Shown in pieces: positions 52,054 through 62,181 of a stretch of DNA of 64,000 bases. Location: the NCBI RefSeq assembly GCF_000196875.2, contig NC_014532.2:1488001-1552000 (forward strand), given 5' to 3'. Each line of letters starts with the position of its first letter. Positions within the stretch are counted from its first letter, which is position 1. Source of the stretch: Halomonas elongata DSM 2581. GTDB lineage: Bacteria; Pseudomonadota; Gammaproteobacteria; Pseudomonadales; Halomonadaceae. A program made the position numbers and the translations under genes. A model generated the notes under the pieces. That model worked only from the letters and a program-made list of their open reading frames with translations, did not search any database and had not been told where the DNA came from.

Positions 52054-53877
52054 ATGCTGCAAAGTATTCGTGATCGCTCCGCGAGCTGGGGCGCCAAGAT
52101 CATCATCGGTGCCGTGGTGGTGGCCATGGCACTGTTCGGCGCGGAGTCGCTGGTCGGATTGCTGGGGGGCAATGACGGGGACAGTGTCGCCAAGGTCAAT
52201 GGCGAGTCGATCCCGCGCCAGCAACTGGAGCTCGAGGTTCAGCGTGCCATTCGCAGCGGCCAGGTGCCTCCCGAGCAGGAGCGCGAGCTGCGCAGCCAGA
52301 TGCTCGACAGCCTGATCTCCGAGCGCCTGCTGACCCAATATGCCGAAGAGGGCGGGCTGCATCTCTCGGAGAGCCAGATCGATCAGTTGATCGTCAATCT
52401 GCCCGAGTTCCAGGACCAGGACGGCAAGTTCTCCCGGGAGCTGTTCCGCAACCGTCTCTCCAGCGCCGGTTTCACGCCGCTGGCGTTCCGCGATCAGTTG
52501 CGCGCGGACATGAAGCGACGGCAGCTCCAACAGGGCCTGGCGGTCAGCGAATTCAGCCTGGAGAGCGAAGAGCGGCGGCTGGCCGCCCTGCAGCGCCAGA
52601 CTCGCAGCTTCCGTCATCATGCCCTGACCGTCGATGACCTGGAGAGCCGTCCCGAGGCCAGCGAGCAGGAACTCCAGGCGTATTACGAGGCACATGCCGA
52701 CGACTACCAGCGCCCGGAACAGGTCAAGCTGGCCTATGTCGTGCTCGATCGCGAGCAGATGGCCGAGCAGGCGGATGTCAGCGAACAAGACTTGCGCGAT
52801 GCCTGGAATGCCGAAGCCGCCGAAGCCGATCGCCGTGTATCGCACATCATGGTCAGGTTCGGAGACCAGCGGACCCGGCAAGAGGCCGAGGCGCGACTCG
52901 AGGAAGTGCGTCAGCGTCTCGCCGACGGAGCGTCATTCGCCGACCTGGCCGCCGAGTACTCCGACGATACGTCGACCAGTGACGAAGGGGGCGACCTGGG
53001 CGTCATCAGTCGTGGCTTCTTCGGTGAGGCCTTCGACGAGGCGGCGTTCTCCCTGGGAGAGGGGCAGGTATCGGACATCGTCGAGACCGACAACGGCCTG
53101 CACCTGATCAAGGTGACCGAGCTGGATCGGCCTTCCTTCGAGGAATCGCGCGATCGCCTGGCGCGTCAGGTCGCCCGGAAGCAGGTGTCGACCGCCTTCG
53201 ATGACCGCGCCCAGCGTTTGATCGATGAGAGCTTCGCGGCCGAGGATCTGCAGAGCGTGGCCGAGGAGCTGAATCTCGAGCGGAAGACCACCGATTGGGT
53301 CAGTCGCCAGAACGTCTCGGGTGTTCTGGCCGAGCCGGGCGTGATGCGTCAGGCCTTCACCCCGGATGTGCTCGAGGAGGGCTTCAACAGCGAGGTCATC
53401 GAGCTCGACGAGGATCGCCGCATGGTGCTGCGCGTGCTCGACCACCGTGAAGCCACGACCCTGCCGCTCGAGGAAGTGCGCTCGCAGGTGGTCGAGGCCG
53501 TTCAGGCGCAGAAGACTCGCGAAGCGCTGGAGAACGAGGCGGACAGGCTGATCGAGGCCCTGCGGTCCGGTGAGACGCCGGCGATCGACTGGCAGCGCAC
53601 CGAAGGCCTGAGTCGCCAGGACGACACCGATCTCGCCCAACCGGTGGTAGATGCTGCCTTCCGCTTGCCACACCCCGAGGCCGACGAGACCGTCTACGGC
53701 CGTGCGATCGATGGGCAGCGTGTGGTGCTGATCGCCCTGGACGAAGTGGCAGAAGGCCAGGTCGACGAGCAGAGCGAGGCCTTCGTGGCACGCATGGCGC
53801 AGCAGCTGCGCTCCCAGGCGGCCGTCAATGGCCTGCTTGGATTCCTGCGCGAGCAGGCGGAAATCAAGCGGTTCTGA
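52054..53877 (+). CDS. ppiD: Periplasmic folding chaperone PpiD
   Basis: 607 aa. Inner-membrane anchor at about 14-34 (WGAKIIIGAVVVAMALFGAE), SurA-like chaperone part, and a parvulin domain at about 265-355 (VSHIMVRFGDQRTRQEAEAR, DEGGDLGVISRGFFGEAFDE, GLHLIKVTE). Bound at the Sec translocon, it helps fold exported proteins. I chose ATG 52054 (MLQSIRDRSASWGAK), which begins at the family's usual basic N-terminus; TATAAT at 52009-52014 is a possible -10. Confidence 0.93.
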   Translation: MLQSIRDRSASWGAKIIIGAVVVAMALFGAESLVGLLGGNDGDSVAKVNGESIPRQQLELEVQRAIRSGQVPPEQERELRSQMLDSLISERLLTQYAEEGGLHLSESQIDQLIVNLPEFQDQDGKFSRELFRNRLSSAGFTPLAFRDQLRADMKRRQLQQGLAVSEFSLESEERRLAALQRQTRSFRHHALTVDDLESRPEASEQELQAYYEAHADDYQRPEQVKLAYVVLDREQMAEQADVSEQDLRDAWNAEAAEADRRVSHIMVRFGDQRTRQEAEARLEEVRQRLADGASFADLAAEYSDDTSTSDEGGDLGVISRGFFGEAFDEAAFSLGEGQVSDIVETDNGLHLIKVTELDRPSFEESRDRLARQVARKQVSTAFDDRAQRLIDESFAAEDLQSVAEELNLERKTTDWVSRQNVSGVLAEPGVMRQAFTPDVLEEGFNSEVIELDEDRRMVLRVLDHREATTLPLEEVRSQVVEAVQAQKTREALENEADRLIEALRSGETPAIDWQRTEGLSRQDDTDLAQPVVDAAFRLPHPEADETVYGRAIDGQRVVLIALDEVAEGQVDEQSEAFVARMAQQLRSQAAVNGLLGFLREQAEIKRF

Positions 53878-53897
53878 TCGACTGAGTCGATCGTGAA

Positions 53898-53922
53898 GAA
53901 AGGGGCTGCGGCCCCTTTTTTC
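53898..53922 (+). terminator. Intrinsic terminator after ppiD
   Basis: AAAGGGGC (53899-53906) pairs with GCCCCTTT (53911-53918), loop TGCG, followed by further T. Ends the quality-control block. Confidence 0.85.
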
Positions 53923-54093
53923 ATGGGCGCTTGCTGGGGCGGGCCTTGTTCGATCGATCTTTTTTATACCGTTATCTATTTTCAGGGCCCCATTTACTCG
54001 CGCCATTATCCGGATGTCGTCATGCAGAGATGTCATCATGCAGGGGAGAATGGAGAGAAGACGAATGGCGAGACGCTGGAAAGGAGTTGTGTG

Positions 54094-55122
54094 GTGAGCC
54101 AGGCGACACTGTCATCGGTGCCCGTCCATGTGATCACCGGCTTTCTCGGGGCCGGCAAGAGTTCGCTGATCCAACACCTGCTGGCTCACAAGCCGGCGGG
54201 TGAACGCTGGGCCGTGGTCATCAACGAGTTCGGGCGTGTCGGGATCGACCAGACGATGTTCGAGGCGCATGACGACCTGATCATCGAGTCGTTGCCCGGT
54301 GGCTGCCTGTGTTGTCAGCAAGCCGTGGTGCTGCGTGCGTCGCTTGTCAGGTTGTTGCGTCGCCATCGTCCGGATCGTCTGATCATCGAGCCTTCGGGGC
54401 TGGGGCATCCAGCGGGCCTGCTGGATCTGTTGCGAGGCGAGGGCTTCGCCGACGCGCTCGATATCCGTGGCGTGGTGGCCGTGCTGGATCCGCGACGACT
54501 GGACGATACGCGGGCCATGGCCCATGAAACCTTCCTCGATCAACTGCGCATGGCCGATGCGGTGGCGTTGACCATGACCGATTTTGCCACCACCCGGCAG
54601 GTGGAGGCGGCGCGACGCTGGCTCGAAGGGTTCTGGCCGTCGCGCCGCTGGATACGTGAAGCGCCATATGGACGACTGCCGAGCGAACTGCTGCTCTCGG
54701 CCGAGCCCGGTGTCGGCGAGACGGTGGCGATGCCGGCCTCGCATCATCGACACCACGCCGAAACGACGCACCAGGGGGCCCCAACCGAACCGAGGCCGGG
54801 GATCCCGGTGCCCGAGCGGGGCGAAGCCCTGGGGTGTGCCAGCCTGGGCTGGCGTTGGCATCCCCGGGACCGTTTCGAACTTCACGCCCTGGAAACACGG
54901 TTGGCATCCCTGCCGGCGGCACTAAGGGTCAAGGGCGTGTTTCATACCGACCGGGGCTGGCTGTTCTACAACCGGGTGGCGGGAAGTGGGGACAGCGCCG
55001 AGATTCGCCCGAGCGTCTGGCGGCATGACTCGCGCCTGGAATTGCTTGGCGAGCCGGGCATCATGCCCGATGCCGAGAGCCTGGAAGCATCCCTGGCTGA
55101 CTGTCTCGAGGCGCGACGGTGA
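54094..55122 (+). CDS. COG0523/CobW-type G3E GTPase (metallochaperone family)
   Basis: 342 aa. Walker A VITGFLGAGKSSLIQHLLAH, the metal-binding CxCC in SLPGGCLCCQQAVVL, and the Walker B-like region LIIEPSGLGHP. An internal His-rich loop (ASHHRHHAETTH) and a CobW C-terminal domain (FHTDRGWLFYNRV) follow. Members deliver Zn, Co or other metals to client enzymes. GTG 54094 is taken as start: AGGAG is 7 nt upstream; GTG 54091 is one codon earlier. I see no Zur box upstream. The following genes make a zinc-rich protein and an MTHFR. Confidence 0.85.
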   Translation: MSQATLSSVPVHVITGFLGAGKSSLIQHLLAHKPAGERWAVVINEFGRVGIDQTMFEAHDDLIIESLPGGCLCCQQAVVLRASLVRLLRRHRPDRLIIEPSGLGHPAGLLDLLRGEGFADALDIRGVVAVLDPRRLDDTRAMAHETFLDQLRMADAVALTMTDFATTRQVEAARRWLEGFWPSRRWIREAPYGRLPSELLLSAEPGVGETVAMPASHHRHHAETTHQGAPTEPRPGIPVPERGEALGCASLGWRWHPRDRFELHALETRLASLPAALRVKGVFHTDRGWLFYNRVAGSGDSAEIRPSVWRHDSRLELLGEPGIMPDAESLEASLADCLEARR

Positions 55123-55231
55123 CGCACACGTCGTTGTCGTCGTGATGGATGTGTTTCTACCGGCTCGTTCCTAGGCTACGAGTCAAGAGGCGGCTCGGTG
55201 GAAAAATTCCGCGACTGGGCAGGATGTCACT

Positions 55232-55702
55232 ATGTATCGAGTGCGACGTTGGGCGGTACGTCACGCCCGCGCCTTCGAGCTTCTCTATGCGGGGCTCGAG
55301 GTCATGCTTCAGCGCTCGGCGCCACTGCTGGAGCGGATCGGCTATGCGCGGCTCGAGGCGCCGGTGGCGCGGCTCGAGCGGGCCATCAAGGGGCTGCTGT
55401 TCGATTGTCAGATGTGCGGCCACTGCGTGCTCAGCTCGACCGGCATGTCGTGCCCCATGAACTGTCCCAAGCGGCTGCGTAACGGACCCTGCGGCGGGGT
55501 GCGCGAAGACGGCGGCTGCGAGGTCAAGCCGGAGATGCGCTGCGTATGGCTGGATGCCTGGGAGGGCAGTCAGCGCATGAAGCATGGCGATCGTATTCAT
55601 GTCGTGCAGCTTCCCGTGGATGCGTCCCTGGAAGGTACGTCTTCCTGGTTGCGGGTGGCACGTGGCGAGCATGACGCAGGAGGCGGCAATGAAGTTCGAT
55701 GA
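55232..55702 (+). CDS. Cys-rich MTHFR C-terminal-type protein (PF12225-like)
   Basis: 156 aa. A cluster of cysteines, CQMCGHCVLSSTGMSCPMNC followed by PKRLRNGPCGGVREDGGCEV and MRCVWLDAW, is the zinc- or Fe-S-binding motif of the MTHFR C-terminal domain family. The N-terminal 50 residues are amphipathic and basic. Known relatives form a complex with an MTHFR-type protein in methyl transfer to or from folate. ATG 55232. The MTHFR gene starts 14 bp before its end, so the two are coupled. Confidence 0.85.
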   Translation: MYRVRRWAVRHARAFELLYAGLEVMLQRSAPLLERIGYARLEAPVARLERAIKGLLFDCQMCGHCVLSSTGMSCPMNCPKRLRNGPCGGVREDGGCEVKPEMRCVWLDAWEGSQRMKHGDRIHVVQLPVDASLEGTSSWLRVARGEHDAGGGNEVR

Positions 55703-56753
55703 CGAGCCGGTTCCCGGCTATTCACTCCCCGTGCTGCCGGGGCATGTGTCGCCCGGCCGGCTCGAGCGGGTTCTGAGGGCCGGACGTTTCGCCGTGACCA
55801 CCGAGATCGACCCTCCGGATTCCGCGGATCCGGCGGAAGTCCTGCGGCGTGCCGCAATCTTCGATGGCTATGTCGATGCCATCAATGCCACCGACGGCTC
55901 CGGGGCCAACTGCCATATGTCGAGCGTCGGCGTCTGTTCGCTGCTGACGCGGGTCGGCTATGCGACCATCCTGCAGATGTCCTGCCGCGATCGGAATCGG
56001 ATTGCCATGCAGGGCGAGATTCTCGGGGCGGCGGCCATGGGTGCCTGCAACCTGCTGTGCCTGACCGGCGATGGTGTTCAGGCCGGCGATCATCCCCATG
56101 CCCGACCGGTCTTCGATCTCGATTCACTGTCGTTGCTCGAGATGGCGCGCCGCATGCGCGACGAGTCCTGCTTCGAGAGTGGTCGCCCGATCGATTCGCC
56201 ACCCCGAATGTTCCTGGGAGCGGCGGCCAATCCCTTCGTGCCGCCCCGGGCCTGGCGAGCCCAGCGTCTGGCCAAGAAGGTGGCGGCCGGCGCGCGTTTC
56301 ATCCAGACCCAGTATTGCTTCGATACCGCTGTCCTACGGGATTTCATGGCCGAAATCGCCGACCTCGGCCTGCTGGAAGGGCCGGATCGTATCCATGTGC
56401 TGGTCGGTATGGGGCCTCTGCCTTCGGCGCGCAGTGCGCGCTGGGTACGCGACAATGTTCCCGGAATCCATATTCCGGATAGCGTGATCAAGCGCCTCGA
56501 AGGCGCCCAGAATCAACGTGAGGAGGGCGCGCGCCTGTGTCGGGACATCCTGCAGGAGGTGCGCGAGATCGAAGGGGTCAGCGGCGCCCATATCATGGCT
56601 TACCGGCAGGAGGCCACGGTGGCGCGGATCATCGAGGAGACCGGTGTACTCGAAGGGCGGGTGCCCTGGTACCCCGGGCGTGACGATCCAACTGAACTCA
56701 ATCCGGAAGCGCCGGACGCGGCCGGGGATCTGCCGGCCGCGGCATCGAGCTGA
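55689..56753 (+). CDS. Methylenetetrahydrofolate reductase-type protein
   Basis: 354 aa TIM-barrel of the MetF family: FAVTTEIDPPDSADPAEVLR, YVDAINATDGSGANCHMSSV, MSCRDRNRIAMQGEILGAAA and NLLCLTGDGVQAGDHPHAR, then GARFIQTQYCFDTAVLRDFM. The N-terminal Glu (TTEIDPP) and DG motifs match MTHFR. It is not the housekeeping metF, as it goes with the Cys-rich partner gene and so probably handles folate-linked methyl or methylene groups in a demethylation route. ATG 55689 has AGGAGG 5 nt upstream. Ends 3 bp before the convergent lpxH. Confidence 0.85.
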   Translation: MKFDDEPVPGYSLPVLPGHVSPGRLERVLRAGRFAVTTEIDPPDSADPAEVLRRAAIFDGYVDAINATDGSGANCHMSSVGVCSLLTRVGYATILQMSCRDRNRIAMQGEILGAAAMGACNLLCLTGDGVQAGDHPHARPVFDLDSLSLLEMARRMRDESCFESGRPIDSPPRMFLGAAANPFVPPRAWRAQRLAKKVAAGARFIQTQYCFDTAVLRDFMAEIADLGLLEGPDRIHVLVGMGPLPSARSARWVRDNVPGIHIPDSVIKRLEGAQNQREEGARLCRDILQEVREIEGVSGAHIMAYRQEATVARIIEETGVLEGRVPWYPGRDDPTELNPEAPDAAGDLPAAASS

Positions 56754-56756
56754 GCG

Positions 56757-57521
56757 TCAGCTCGACAGGTCGAGGCGCCGCAGTTCCAGGTCGTGCCCCG
56801 GCGCGGCCTCGATTTCCCAGCCGATGCCCGGTTGCCAGTCGCCCAGCACGAAGCGGCGGGCGGCGTGTCCGTCGACTTCGAGGTCGTGCACGGCCGGGCG
56901 GTGGGTGTGGCCATGGATCATCGTGGTCACGCCATGCTCGTGCATGGCTTTGACGACTTCGTCCGGCGTCACATCCATGATGTCCTCGGCCTTGTTGGAG
57001 TTGGCCTCACCGGAACGCTCGCGTAGCTGACGGGCCAGTTCGAGGCGCTCGGGAATCGGCATGGCGAGAATCTGTTCCTGCCACACCGGGTCGCGTGACT
57101 GGGCGCGGAAGGCCATGTAGGCCTCGTCGCGGGTGCACAGGCTGTCGCCATGCATCAGCAGGACCCGCTCGTCGCCCAGGGTCACCAGGCTCGGGTCGGG
57201 CAGCAGGGTGGCGCCGGCTTGTCGGGCGAAGCGTTCGCCGAGCAGGAAGTCGCGATTGCCATGCATCAGGTAGAGACGAGTGCCGGCATCGGCGAGCGAC
57301 CTGAGTGCCGCGGCCACGCGGCCAGCCAGGGCGGCCGTGCCGGTCGGGTCGGCGTCGCCGAGATCCAGCAGGTCATCGCCGATCCAGGCCTCGAAGAAGT
57401 CGCCCAGGATGTAGAGGGCATCGGCACCGCGGGCGCGCTCGTCGAGCCAGCGCAGAAAGCCTTCGGTGACCGCCGGAGCGCCGGGATGCAGGTGCAGGTC
57501 GGAAATCAGCAGGGTGGCCAT
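56757..57521 (-). CDS. lpxH: UDP-2,3-diacylglucosamine diphosphatase
   Basis: 254 aa calcineurin-like phosphoesterase of lipid A synthesis. Metal motifs LLISDLHLHPGAPAVTEGFL (DxH), LYILGDFFEAWIGDDLL (GD), LMHGNRDFLLGERFA (GNRD), LLMHGDSLCTRD and MIHGHTHRPA (GHTH). These are the LpxH set. Start MATLLISDLHL (ATG 57521). In an operon with ppiB upstream on the same strand (71 bp). Confidence 0.95.
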   Translation of the reverse strand: MATLLISDLHLHPGAPAVTEGFLRWLDERARGADALYILGDFFEAWIGDDLLDLGDADPTGTAALAGRVAAALRSLADAGTRLYLMHGNRDFLLGERFARQAGATLLPDPSLVTLGDERVLLMHGDSLCTRDEAYMAFRAQSRDPVWQEQILAMPIPERLELARQLRERSGEANSNKAEDIMDVTPDEVVKAMHEHGVTTMIHGHTHRPAVHDLEVDGHAARRFVLGDWQPGIGWEIEAAPGHDLELRRLDLSS

Positions 57522-57592
57522 GTCGTGTTCCGTGGACGGGTGCGAAGACACCGCGCCCGCCGAAGCGGGCGCGGGACAGCCTGAGCAGTGGT

Positions 57593-58096
57593 TCAGTCAG
57601 CGGCTTCCTGCAGGCGTGCGCTCTGGATGATGACATCCTCGGCGGGCACATCGGCATGCATGCCGCGGCGCGTGGTCTTGACCGACTTGATGCGCTCGAC
57701 CACGTCCATGCCTTCGACCACTTCGCCAAAGACGCAATAGCCCCAGCCTTGCAGGTTCTTGCCACGGTGGTTGAGGAAGTCGTTGTCGGCGATGTTGATG
57801 AAGAACTGGGCGGTGGCCGAATGCGGATCCTGGGTGCGTGCCATGGCCAGGGTGCCGACGCGATTTTCCAGGCCGTTGTCGGCCTCGTTCTCGATCGGCT
57901 CATGGGTCGGCTTCTGGTTGAAGTCCAGGTCGAAACCGCCGCCCTGGACCATGAAACCGTCGATCACCCGATGGAAAAGGGTGTTGTCGTAGAAGCCTTC
58001 GCGCACGTAGCGTTCGAAGTTGGCCGCCGTCTTCGGGGCCTTGTCGTGATTCAGGGCGATGACGATATCGCCGAAGTTGGTTTGCAGCGTGATCAT
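57593..58096 (-). CDS. ppiB: Cyclophilin-type peptidyl-prolyl isomerase B
   Basis: 167 aa cytoplasmic cyclophilin. [40 protein letters not shown] and [14 protein letters not shown] are the cyclophilin core, including the Arg and Phe active-site residues. No signal peptide, so PpiB rather than PpiA. Start [13 protein letters not shown] (ATG 58096). Divergent from glnS. Confidence 0.95.
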   Translation of the reverse strand: MITLQTNFGDIVIALNHDKAPKTAANFERYVREGFYDNTLFHRVIDGFMVQGGGFDLDFNQKPTHEPIENEADNGLENRVGTLAMARTQDPHSATAQFFINIADNDFLNHRGKNLQGWGYCVFGEVVEGMDVVERIKSVKTTRRGMHADVPAEDVIIQSARLQEAAD

Positions 58097-58125
58097 GACG
58101 ATTTCCTGTCTTCTGGGCAGACGCC

Positions 58126-58155
58126 TTGGCGCCGTGCATGGGCGTGGCGCTATAA
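58126..58155 (+). promoter_or_regulatory. Sigma-70 promoter of glnS-cysS
   Basis: TTGGCG (58126-58131) and TATAAT (58150-58155), 18 bp apart, about 85 bp before the glnS start. Confidence 0.65.
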
Positions 58156-58239
58156 TAGCGGTTTTGCGTCGATGCGCGAAGCCGGCAGGCCCGGCAACGC
58201 CCGACAGGCCCGCGTTCAACCAGAGGTTGCCCAATCAAC

Positions 58240-59916
58240 ATGACCGAGACCACCAGCGCGCCGAACTTCATTCGCAACCAGATCCGCGAGGAACTCGAGG
58301 CCGGCCGGCACGACAAGATCGTCACCCGGTTCCCGCCGCATCCCAACGGTTTCCTGCATATCGGCCACGCCAAGTCGATCTGTCTGAACTTCGGGCTCGC
58401 CGAGCAGTTCGGTGGCGACTGTAACCTGCGCTTCGACGACACCAACCCGGAGAAGGAAGAGCAGGCCTACATCGATGCCATCAAGGAGGACGTGAACTGG
58501 CTGGGCTTCGAGTGGGCCGGCGAGGTGCGTTTCGCATCCGACTACTTCGATCAGCTGTATGCCTGGGCCCAGCACCTGGTGCGTGACGGCAAGGCCTATG
58601 TCGACGACCTGTCGCCCGACGAGATCCGCGAATACCGCGGTACCCTCACCGAGCCGGGCCGACCCAGCCCGTACCGGGAGCGTGGCGTCGAGGAGAACCT
58701 CGATCTGCTCGAGCGCATGCGCGTCGGTGAGTTCGCCGAGGGCGAAAAGGTGTTGCGAGCCAAGATCGACATGGCCTCGCCCAATATCAACCTGCGCGAT
58801 CCGATCCTCTATCGCATCCGGCACGCCAGTCATCATCAGACCGGCGACAAGTGGAAGATCTACCCGTCCTACGACTTCACGCACGGCCAGTCGGATGCCC
58901 TGGAAGGGGTGACGCATTCCCTCTGCTCGCTGGAATTCGAGGATCATCGGCCGCTGTACGACTGGTTCCTCGAAAACCTGCCGGTGCCATCCCGACCGAG
59001 GCAGATCGAGTTCGCCCGTCTCAATCTCAATTACACCCTGACCTCCAAGCGCAAGCTCAAGCTGCTGGTCGATCAGGGCTATGTCGATGGCTGGGACGAT
59101 CCGCGCCTGCCGACCATCTCGGGCATGCGCCGCCGCGGCTACACGCCGGCCTCGATTCGCAAGTTCTGCGAAATGATCGGTGTGACGCGTGCCGACGGCG
59201 GGCTGGTGGACATCGCCATGCTCTATCACGCGATCCGTTCGGACCTCGAGGACAACGCGCCGCGTGCCATGTGCGTGCTCAAGCCGCTCAAGGTGGTGTT
59301 GGCCAATGTGCCCGAGGATCACGAGGAAGTGTACGAGGTGGCCGGTCATCCCGCCCGGGACGACATGCCGGTGCGTCGTGTGCCCTTCACCCGCGAGATC
59401 TACATCGACCGCGACGACTTCATGGAAGATCCGCCCAAGAAGTTCTTCCGTCTGGCGCCGGGCAAGGAGGTTCGCCTGCGCAACAGCTACGTGATTCGTT
59501 GCGACGAGGTCATCAAGGACGACGAGGGCGAAGTGACGGAGCTGCGCTGCTCGGTGGACTTCGACACGCTCGGCAAGAACCCCGAGGACCGCAAGGTCAA
59601 GGGCGTGCTGCACTGGGTCAGTGCCACGCACGGCGTGCCTCTGGAGGTTCGGCTCTACGACAACCTGTTCCAGGTCGAGCAGCCGGACAAGGATCGGGAT
59701 GCCGATTTCCTCGAGCATCTGAATCCCGAGTCGCTGGTCACCGTGCAAGGCTTCGGCGAACCGAGCCTGGCGGCGGCCGAGCCGGAGAGTCGCTACCAGT
59801 TCGAGCGGGTGGGGTATTTCTGCGCCGACCGCTACGCCAGTCGCCCCGACCACCTGGTGTTCAACCGCACCGTGGGCCTCAAGGACTCCTGGGCGAAGAT
59901 CAAGAAGAAGGGCTGA
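58240..59916 (+). CDS. glnS: Glutaminyl-tRNA synthetase
   Basis: 558 aa class I synthetase (E. coli 554). HIGH-type motif [17 protein letters not shown] (HIGH), KMSKS counterpart [13 protein letters not shown]-terminal beta-barrels ([19 protein letters not shown]). Charges tRNA-Gln directly. ATG 58240. The cysS ATG follows its TGA with one base between, so the two are co-transcribed. Confidence 0.97.
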   Translation: MTETTSAPNFIRNQIREELEAGRHDKIVTRFPPHPNGFLHIGHAKSICLNFGLAEQFGGDCNLRFDDTNPEKEEQAYIDAIKEDVNWLGFEWAGEVRFASDYFDQLYAWAQHLVRDGKAYVDDLSPDEIREYRGTLTEPGRPSPYRERGVEENLDLLERMRVGEFAEGEKVLRAKIDMASPNINLRDPILYRIRHASHHQTGDKWKIYPSYDFTHGQSDALEGVTHSLCSLEFEDHRPLYDWFLENLPVPSRPRQIEFARLNLNYTLTSKRKLKLLVDQGYVDGWDDPRLPTISGMRRRGYTPASIRKFCEMIGVTRADGGLVDIAMLYHAIRSDLEDNAPRAMCVLKPLKVVLANVPEDHEEVYEVAGHPARDDMPVRRVPFTREIYIDRDDFMEDPPKKFFRLAPGKEVRLRNSYVIRCDEVIKDDEGEVTELRCSVDFDTLGKNPEDRKVKGVLHWVSATHGVPLEVRLYDNLFQVEQPDKDRDADFLEHLNPESLVTVQGFGEPSLAAAEPESRYQFERVGYFCADRYASRPDHLVFNRTVGLKDSWAKIKKKG

Positions 59917-59917
59917 C

Positions 59918-61321
59918 ATGCAGATCTACAACACCCTGACGCGGCGCAAGGAAACCTTCACGCCCATCGATCCCGGGCGGGTTCGCATGTACGTCTGCGG
60001 CATGACCGTCTACGACTACTGCCACCTGGGCCATGCCCGGGTGATGGTGGCCTTCGACGTCATCACCCGTTACCTGCGGGCGCGGGGCTATGACGTCACC
60101 TATGTGCGCAACATCACCGACATCGACGACAAGATCCTCAAGCGGGCTGAGGAAAACGGCGAAACCATTGCCTCGCTCACCGACCGCATGATCGATGCCA
60201 TGCACGAGGATGAAGGGCGACTCGGCGTGCTTCGGCCCGATGCCGAACCTCGTGCCACCCAGCATGTCGACGAGATCGTCACCATGATCCAGACGCTCAT
60301 CGACAAGGGATATGCCTACGCGGCGAGCAATGGTGACGTCTATTATCGGGTGCGCAAGTTCGCCGATTACGGCAAGCTCAACAACCGCGATCCCGACGAC
60401 ATGCGTGCCGGGGCCCGGGTCGACGTGGAAGAGCTCAAGGAGGATCCCCTCGACTTCGTGCTCTGGAAGGCCGCCAAGCCCGGCGAGGCGGACTGGCTCT
60501 CGCCCTGGGGGCCAGGGCGGCCGGGTTGGCACATCGAGTGCTCGGCGATGTCCACCTGCTGCCTGGGCGAGACCTTCGACATTCATGGCGGTGGTCCCGA
60601 CCTGACCTTCCCGCATCACGAGAACGAGATCGCCCAGAGCGAGGCGGCCACCGGCAAGCAGTACGTGAATACCTGGATGCACGCCGGCGCGGTGCGGGTA
60701 CAGCACGAGAAGATGTCCAAGTCGCTGGGCAACTTCTTCACCATCCGCGAGGTGCTCGAGCATCACGACCCCGAAGTGGTGCGCTACCTGCTGGTGGCCA
60801 GCCACTATCGCAGCCCGATCAATTACGCTCCGGACTCCCTGGCCGACGCACGCAAGTCACTGGAGCGCTTCTACAATGCCCTCGATGGGGTGGCATTGGA
60901 GGGCGTGGAAACGCCGGGTGAGGTGGATCCGAGTTTCGACCGGCGCTTCATCGAGGCCATGGACGACGACTTCAATACCGCCGGGGCGATCTCGGTGCTC
61001 TTCGACCTGGCTCGAGAGCTCAACCGGGCGCGCAAGGAAGCGCCGGAACAGGCCCCGGCACTGGCTGCCGAGCTCAAGCGGCTGGGGGGCGTGCTCGGCC
61101 TGCTGCAGCAGGAACCGGCCGTCTTCCTCAAGGGGGGAGCCGGCGAGCTGCCGTTGTCCGAGGCCGAAATCGAGGCACGTATCAGCGAACGCGCCGAGGC
61201 CAAGCAGGCACGCGATTTCGCCCGTGCCGATGCCATCCGTGACGAGCTGGCCGCGCTCGGCATCGTGCTCAAGGATAGCCGCGAAGGCACCAGTTGGGTG
61301 TTCGAAGCGCCCGGCGACTGA
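59918..61321 (+). CDS. cysS: Cysteinyl-tRNA synthetase
   Basis: 467 aa class I synthetase. HIGH motif [17 protein letters not shown], zinc ligands in [12 protein letters not shown] and in [14 protein letters not shown] with the His/Glu [12 protein letters not shown], and KMSKS in [12 protein letters not shown]. Anticodon-binding helices at the end. ATG 59918. Second gene of glnS-cysS. Confidence 0.97.
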   Translation: MQIYNTLTRRKETFTPIDPGRVRMYVCGMTVYDYCHLGHARVMVAFDVITRYLRARGYDVTYVRNITDIDDKILKRAEENGETIASLTDRMIDAMHEDEGRLGVLRPDAEPRATQHVDEIVTMIQTLIDKGYAYAASNGDVYYRVRKFADYGKLNNRDPDDMRAGARVDVEELKEDPLDFVLWKAAKPGEADWLSPWGPGRPGWHIECSAMSTCCLGETFDIHGGGPDLTFPHHENEIAQSEAATGKQYVNTWMHAGAVRVQHEKMSKSLGNFFTIREVLEHHDPEVVRYLLVASHYRSPINYAPDSLADARKSLERFYNALDGVALEGVETPGEVDPSFDRRFIEAMDDDFNTAGAISVLFDLARELNRARKEAPEQAPALAAELKRLGGVLGLLQQEPAVFLKGGAGELPLSEAEIEARISERAEAKQARDFARADAIRDELAALGIVLKDSREGTSWVFEAPGD

Positions 61322-61359
61322 TCCCGGTGGCATTTCCTGCCCGCGTCCGGCGGGCTGAA

Positions 61360-61390
61360 ACGGCGGAGGGCCATGTTCCTCCGCCGTCTT
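61360..61390 (+). terminator. Hairpin after cysS
   Basis: ACGGCGGAGG (61360-61369) pairs with CCTCCGCCGT (61378-61387), loop of 8, followed by CTTTCG. The U-run is short; it may serve both cysS and the convergent small genes. Confidence 0.6.
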
Positions 61391-61455
61391 TCGTCAGGGG
61401 ATCGCCGAAGGCAGCGAGCCTACTCCTGGCATCGACGCATGCCGTGACCGATGAA

Positions 61456-61674
61456 TCACTCCTCTCGATCCTTCGCCCCTGCGTCGACGGCGGACATGGC
61501 TTCGTCCAGGCTCTTGGCCACGACACTCCATGGCAGTGGCGATCCGGCGAGATGGCAGTGGTAGAGCGCATCGTCATCGATTTCGGTGCGATGGATGGCG
61601 TTGCCCCGATCGTCCTGCCACCAGTCGGCGTGAACATGCTGCCAGCGAGGGGCGAGCGGCGTTCCGATGTTCAT
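61456..61674 (-). CDS. Small protein of unknown function (72 aa)
   Basis: 72 aa from MNIGTPLAPRWQHVHADWWQ. A compact acidic protein with WWQDDRGNAIHRTEIDDDAL and LPWSVVAKSLDEAMSAVDAG. I do not recognise it. GAGAGG lies about 4-5 nt before the ATG (complementary to 61672-61674), which supports a real gene. Follows the next small gene by 40 bp on the same strand and ends convergent to cysS. Confidence 0.5.
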   Translation of the reverse strand: MNIGTPLAPRWQHVHADWWQDDRGNAIHRTEIDDDALYHCHLAGSPLPWSVVAKSLDEAMSAVDAGAKDREE

Positions 61675-61714
61675 GGGGACCTCTCTTCTTCGGCTACCCG
61701 TGCTGGACGAGCGC

Positions 61715-61981
61715 TCAGGGGGCTTTCCAGATCTGCAGGAGGGGCTCTTCCAGCCCATGCCAGCGCGAGTAGAAATCGATCCTGCGCTTGGCATTGGCCA
61801 GATCCACCGGCCCCAGGTCTTCGTGGGGGGCGTGGGAGAGGCAGCCGACTTTCACCTTGTCCTGGGTCCGAGGGCGTATCCGGGAGAGCGGTTCGATGCG
61901 TGCGGCACGACGCATCGGGCGTGCCCTGGGGAACGAGCGTTTCTCAAAGGGGGTATGGGTCAACAGCAATACCGGGTTCAT
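61715..61981 (-). CDS. Small basic protein of unknown function (88 aa)
   Basis: 88 aa, Arg-rich in its first half (FEKRSFPRARPMRRAARIEP) and with VDLANAKRRIDFYSRWHGLE near the end. No family recognised. The ATG (complementary to 61979-61981) has GGAGG 8 nt upstream, a good ribosome binding site. Probably an operon with the 72-aa gene. A spurious frame in GC-rich DNA is still possible. Confidence 0.45.
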   Translation of the reverse strand: MNPVLLLTHTPFEKRSFPRARPMRRAARIEPLSRIRPRTQDKVKVGCLSHAPHEDLGPVDLANAKRRIDFYSRWHGLEEPLLQIWKAP

Positions 61982-62181
61982 ATTGCATCCCTCCGAACGG
62001 CTTGGCGGTCAGCGACTCTCTGTCGCCGGTCAACAGGCCGAAAAGTGGGCATGCATCCGATGTTGCCTCGCCCGAATTCTCGGCCCTCGACTTCCAGCGT
62101 AGTATAAAAACGCTGTTTGCAAACGCTGTTCTTTAACTTTGCTGCGTGTAGCCGGCCAATGGCATGCCGCGATGGCGCTTA

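Noticed and set aside
53923..54093. Zur box before the COG0523 GTPase gene
   Set aside because: TATACCGTTATCTA has a vague likeness, but no proper palindrome of the Zur type could be found.
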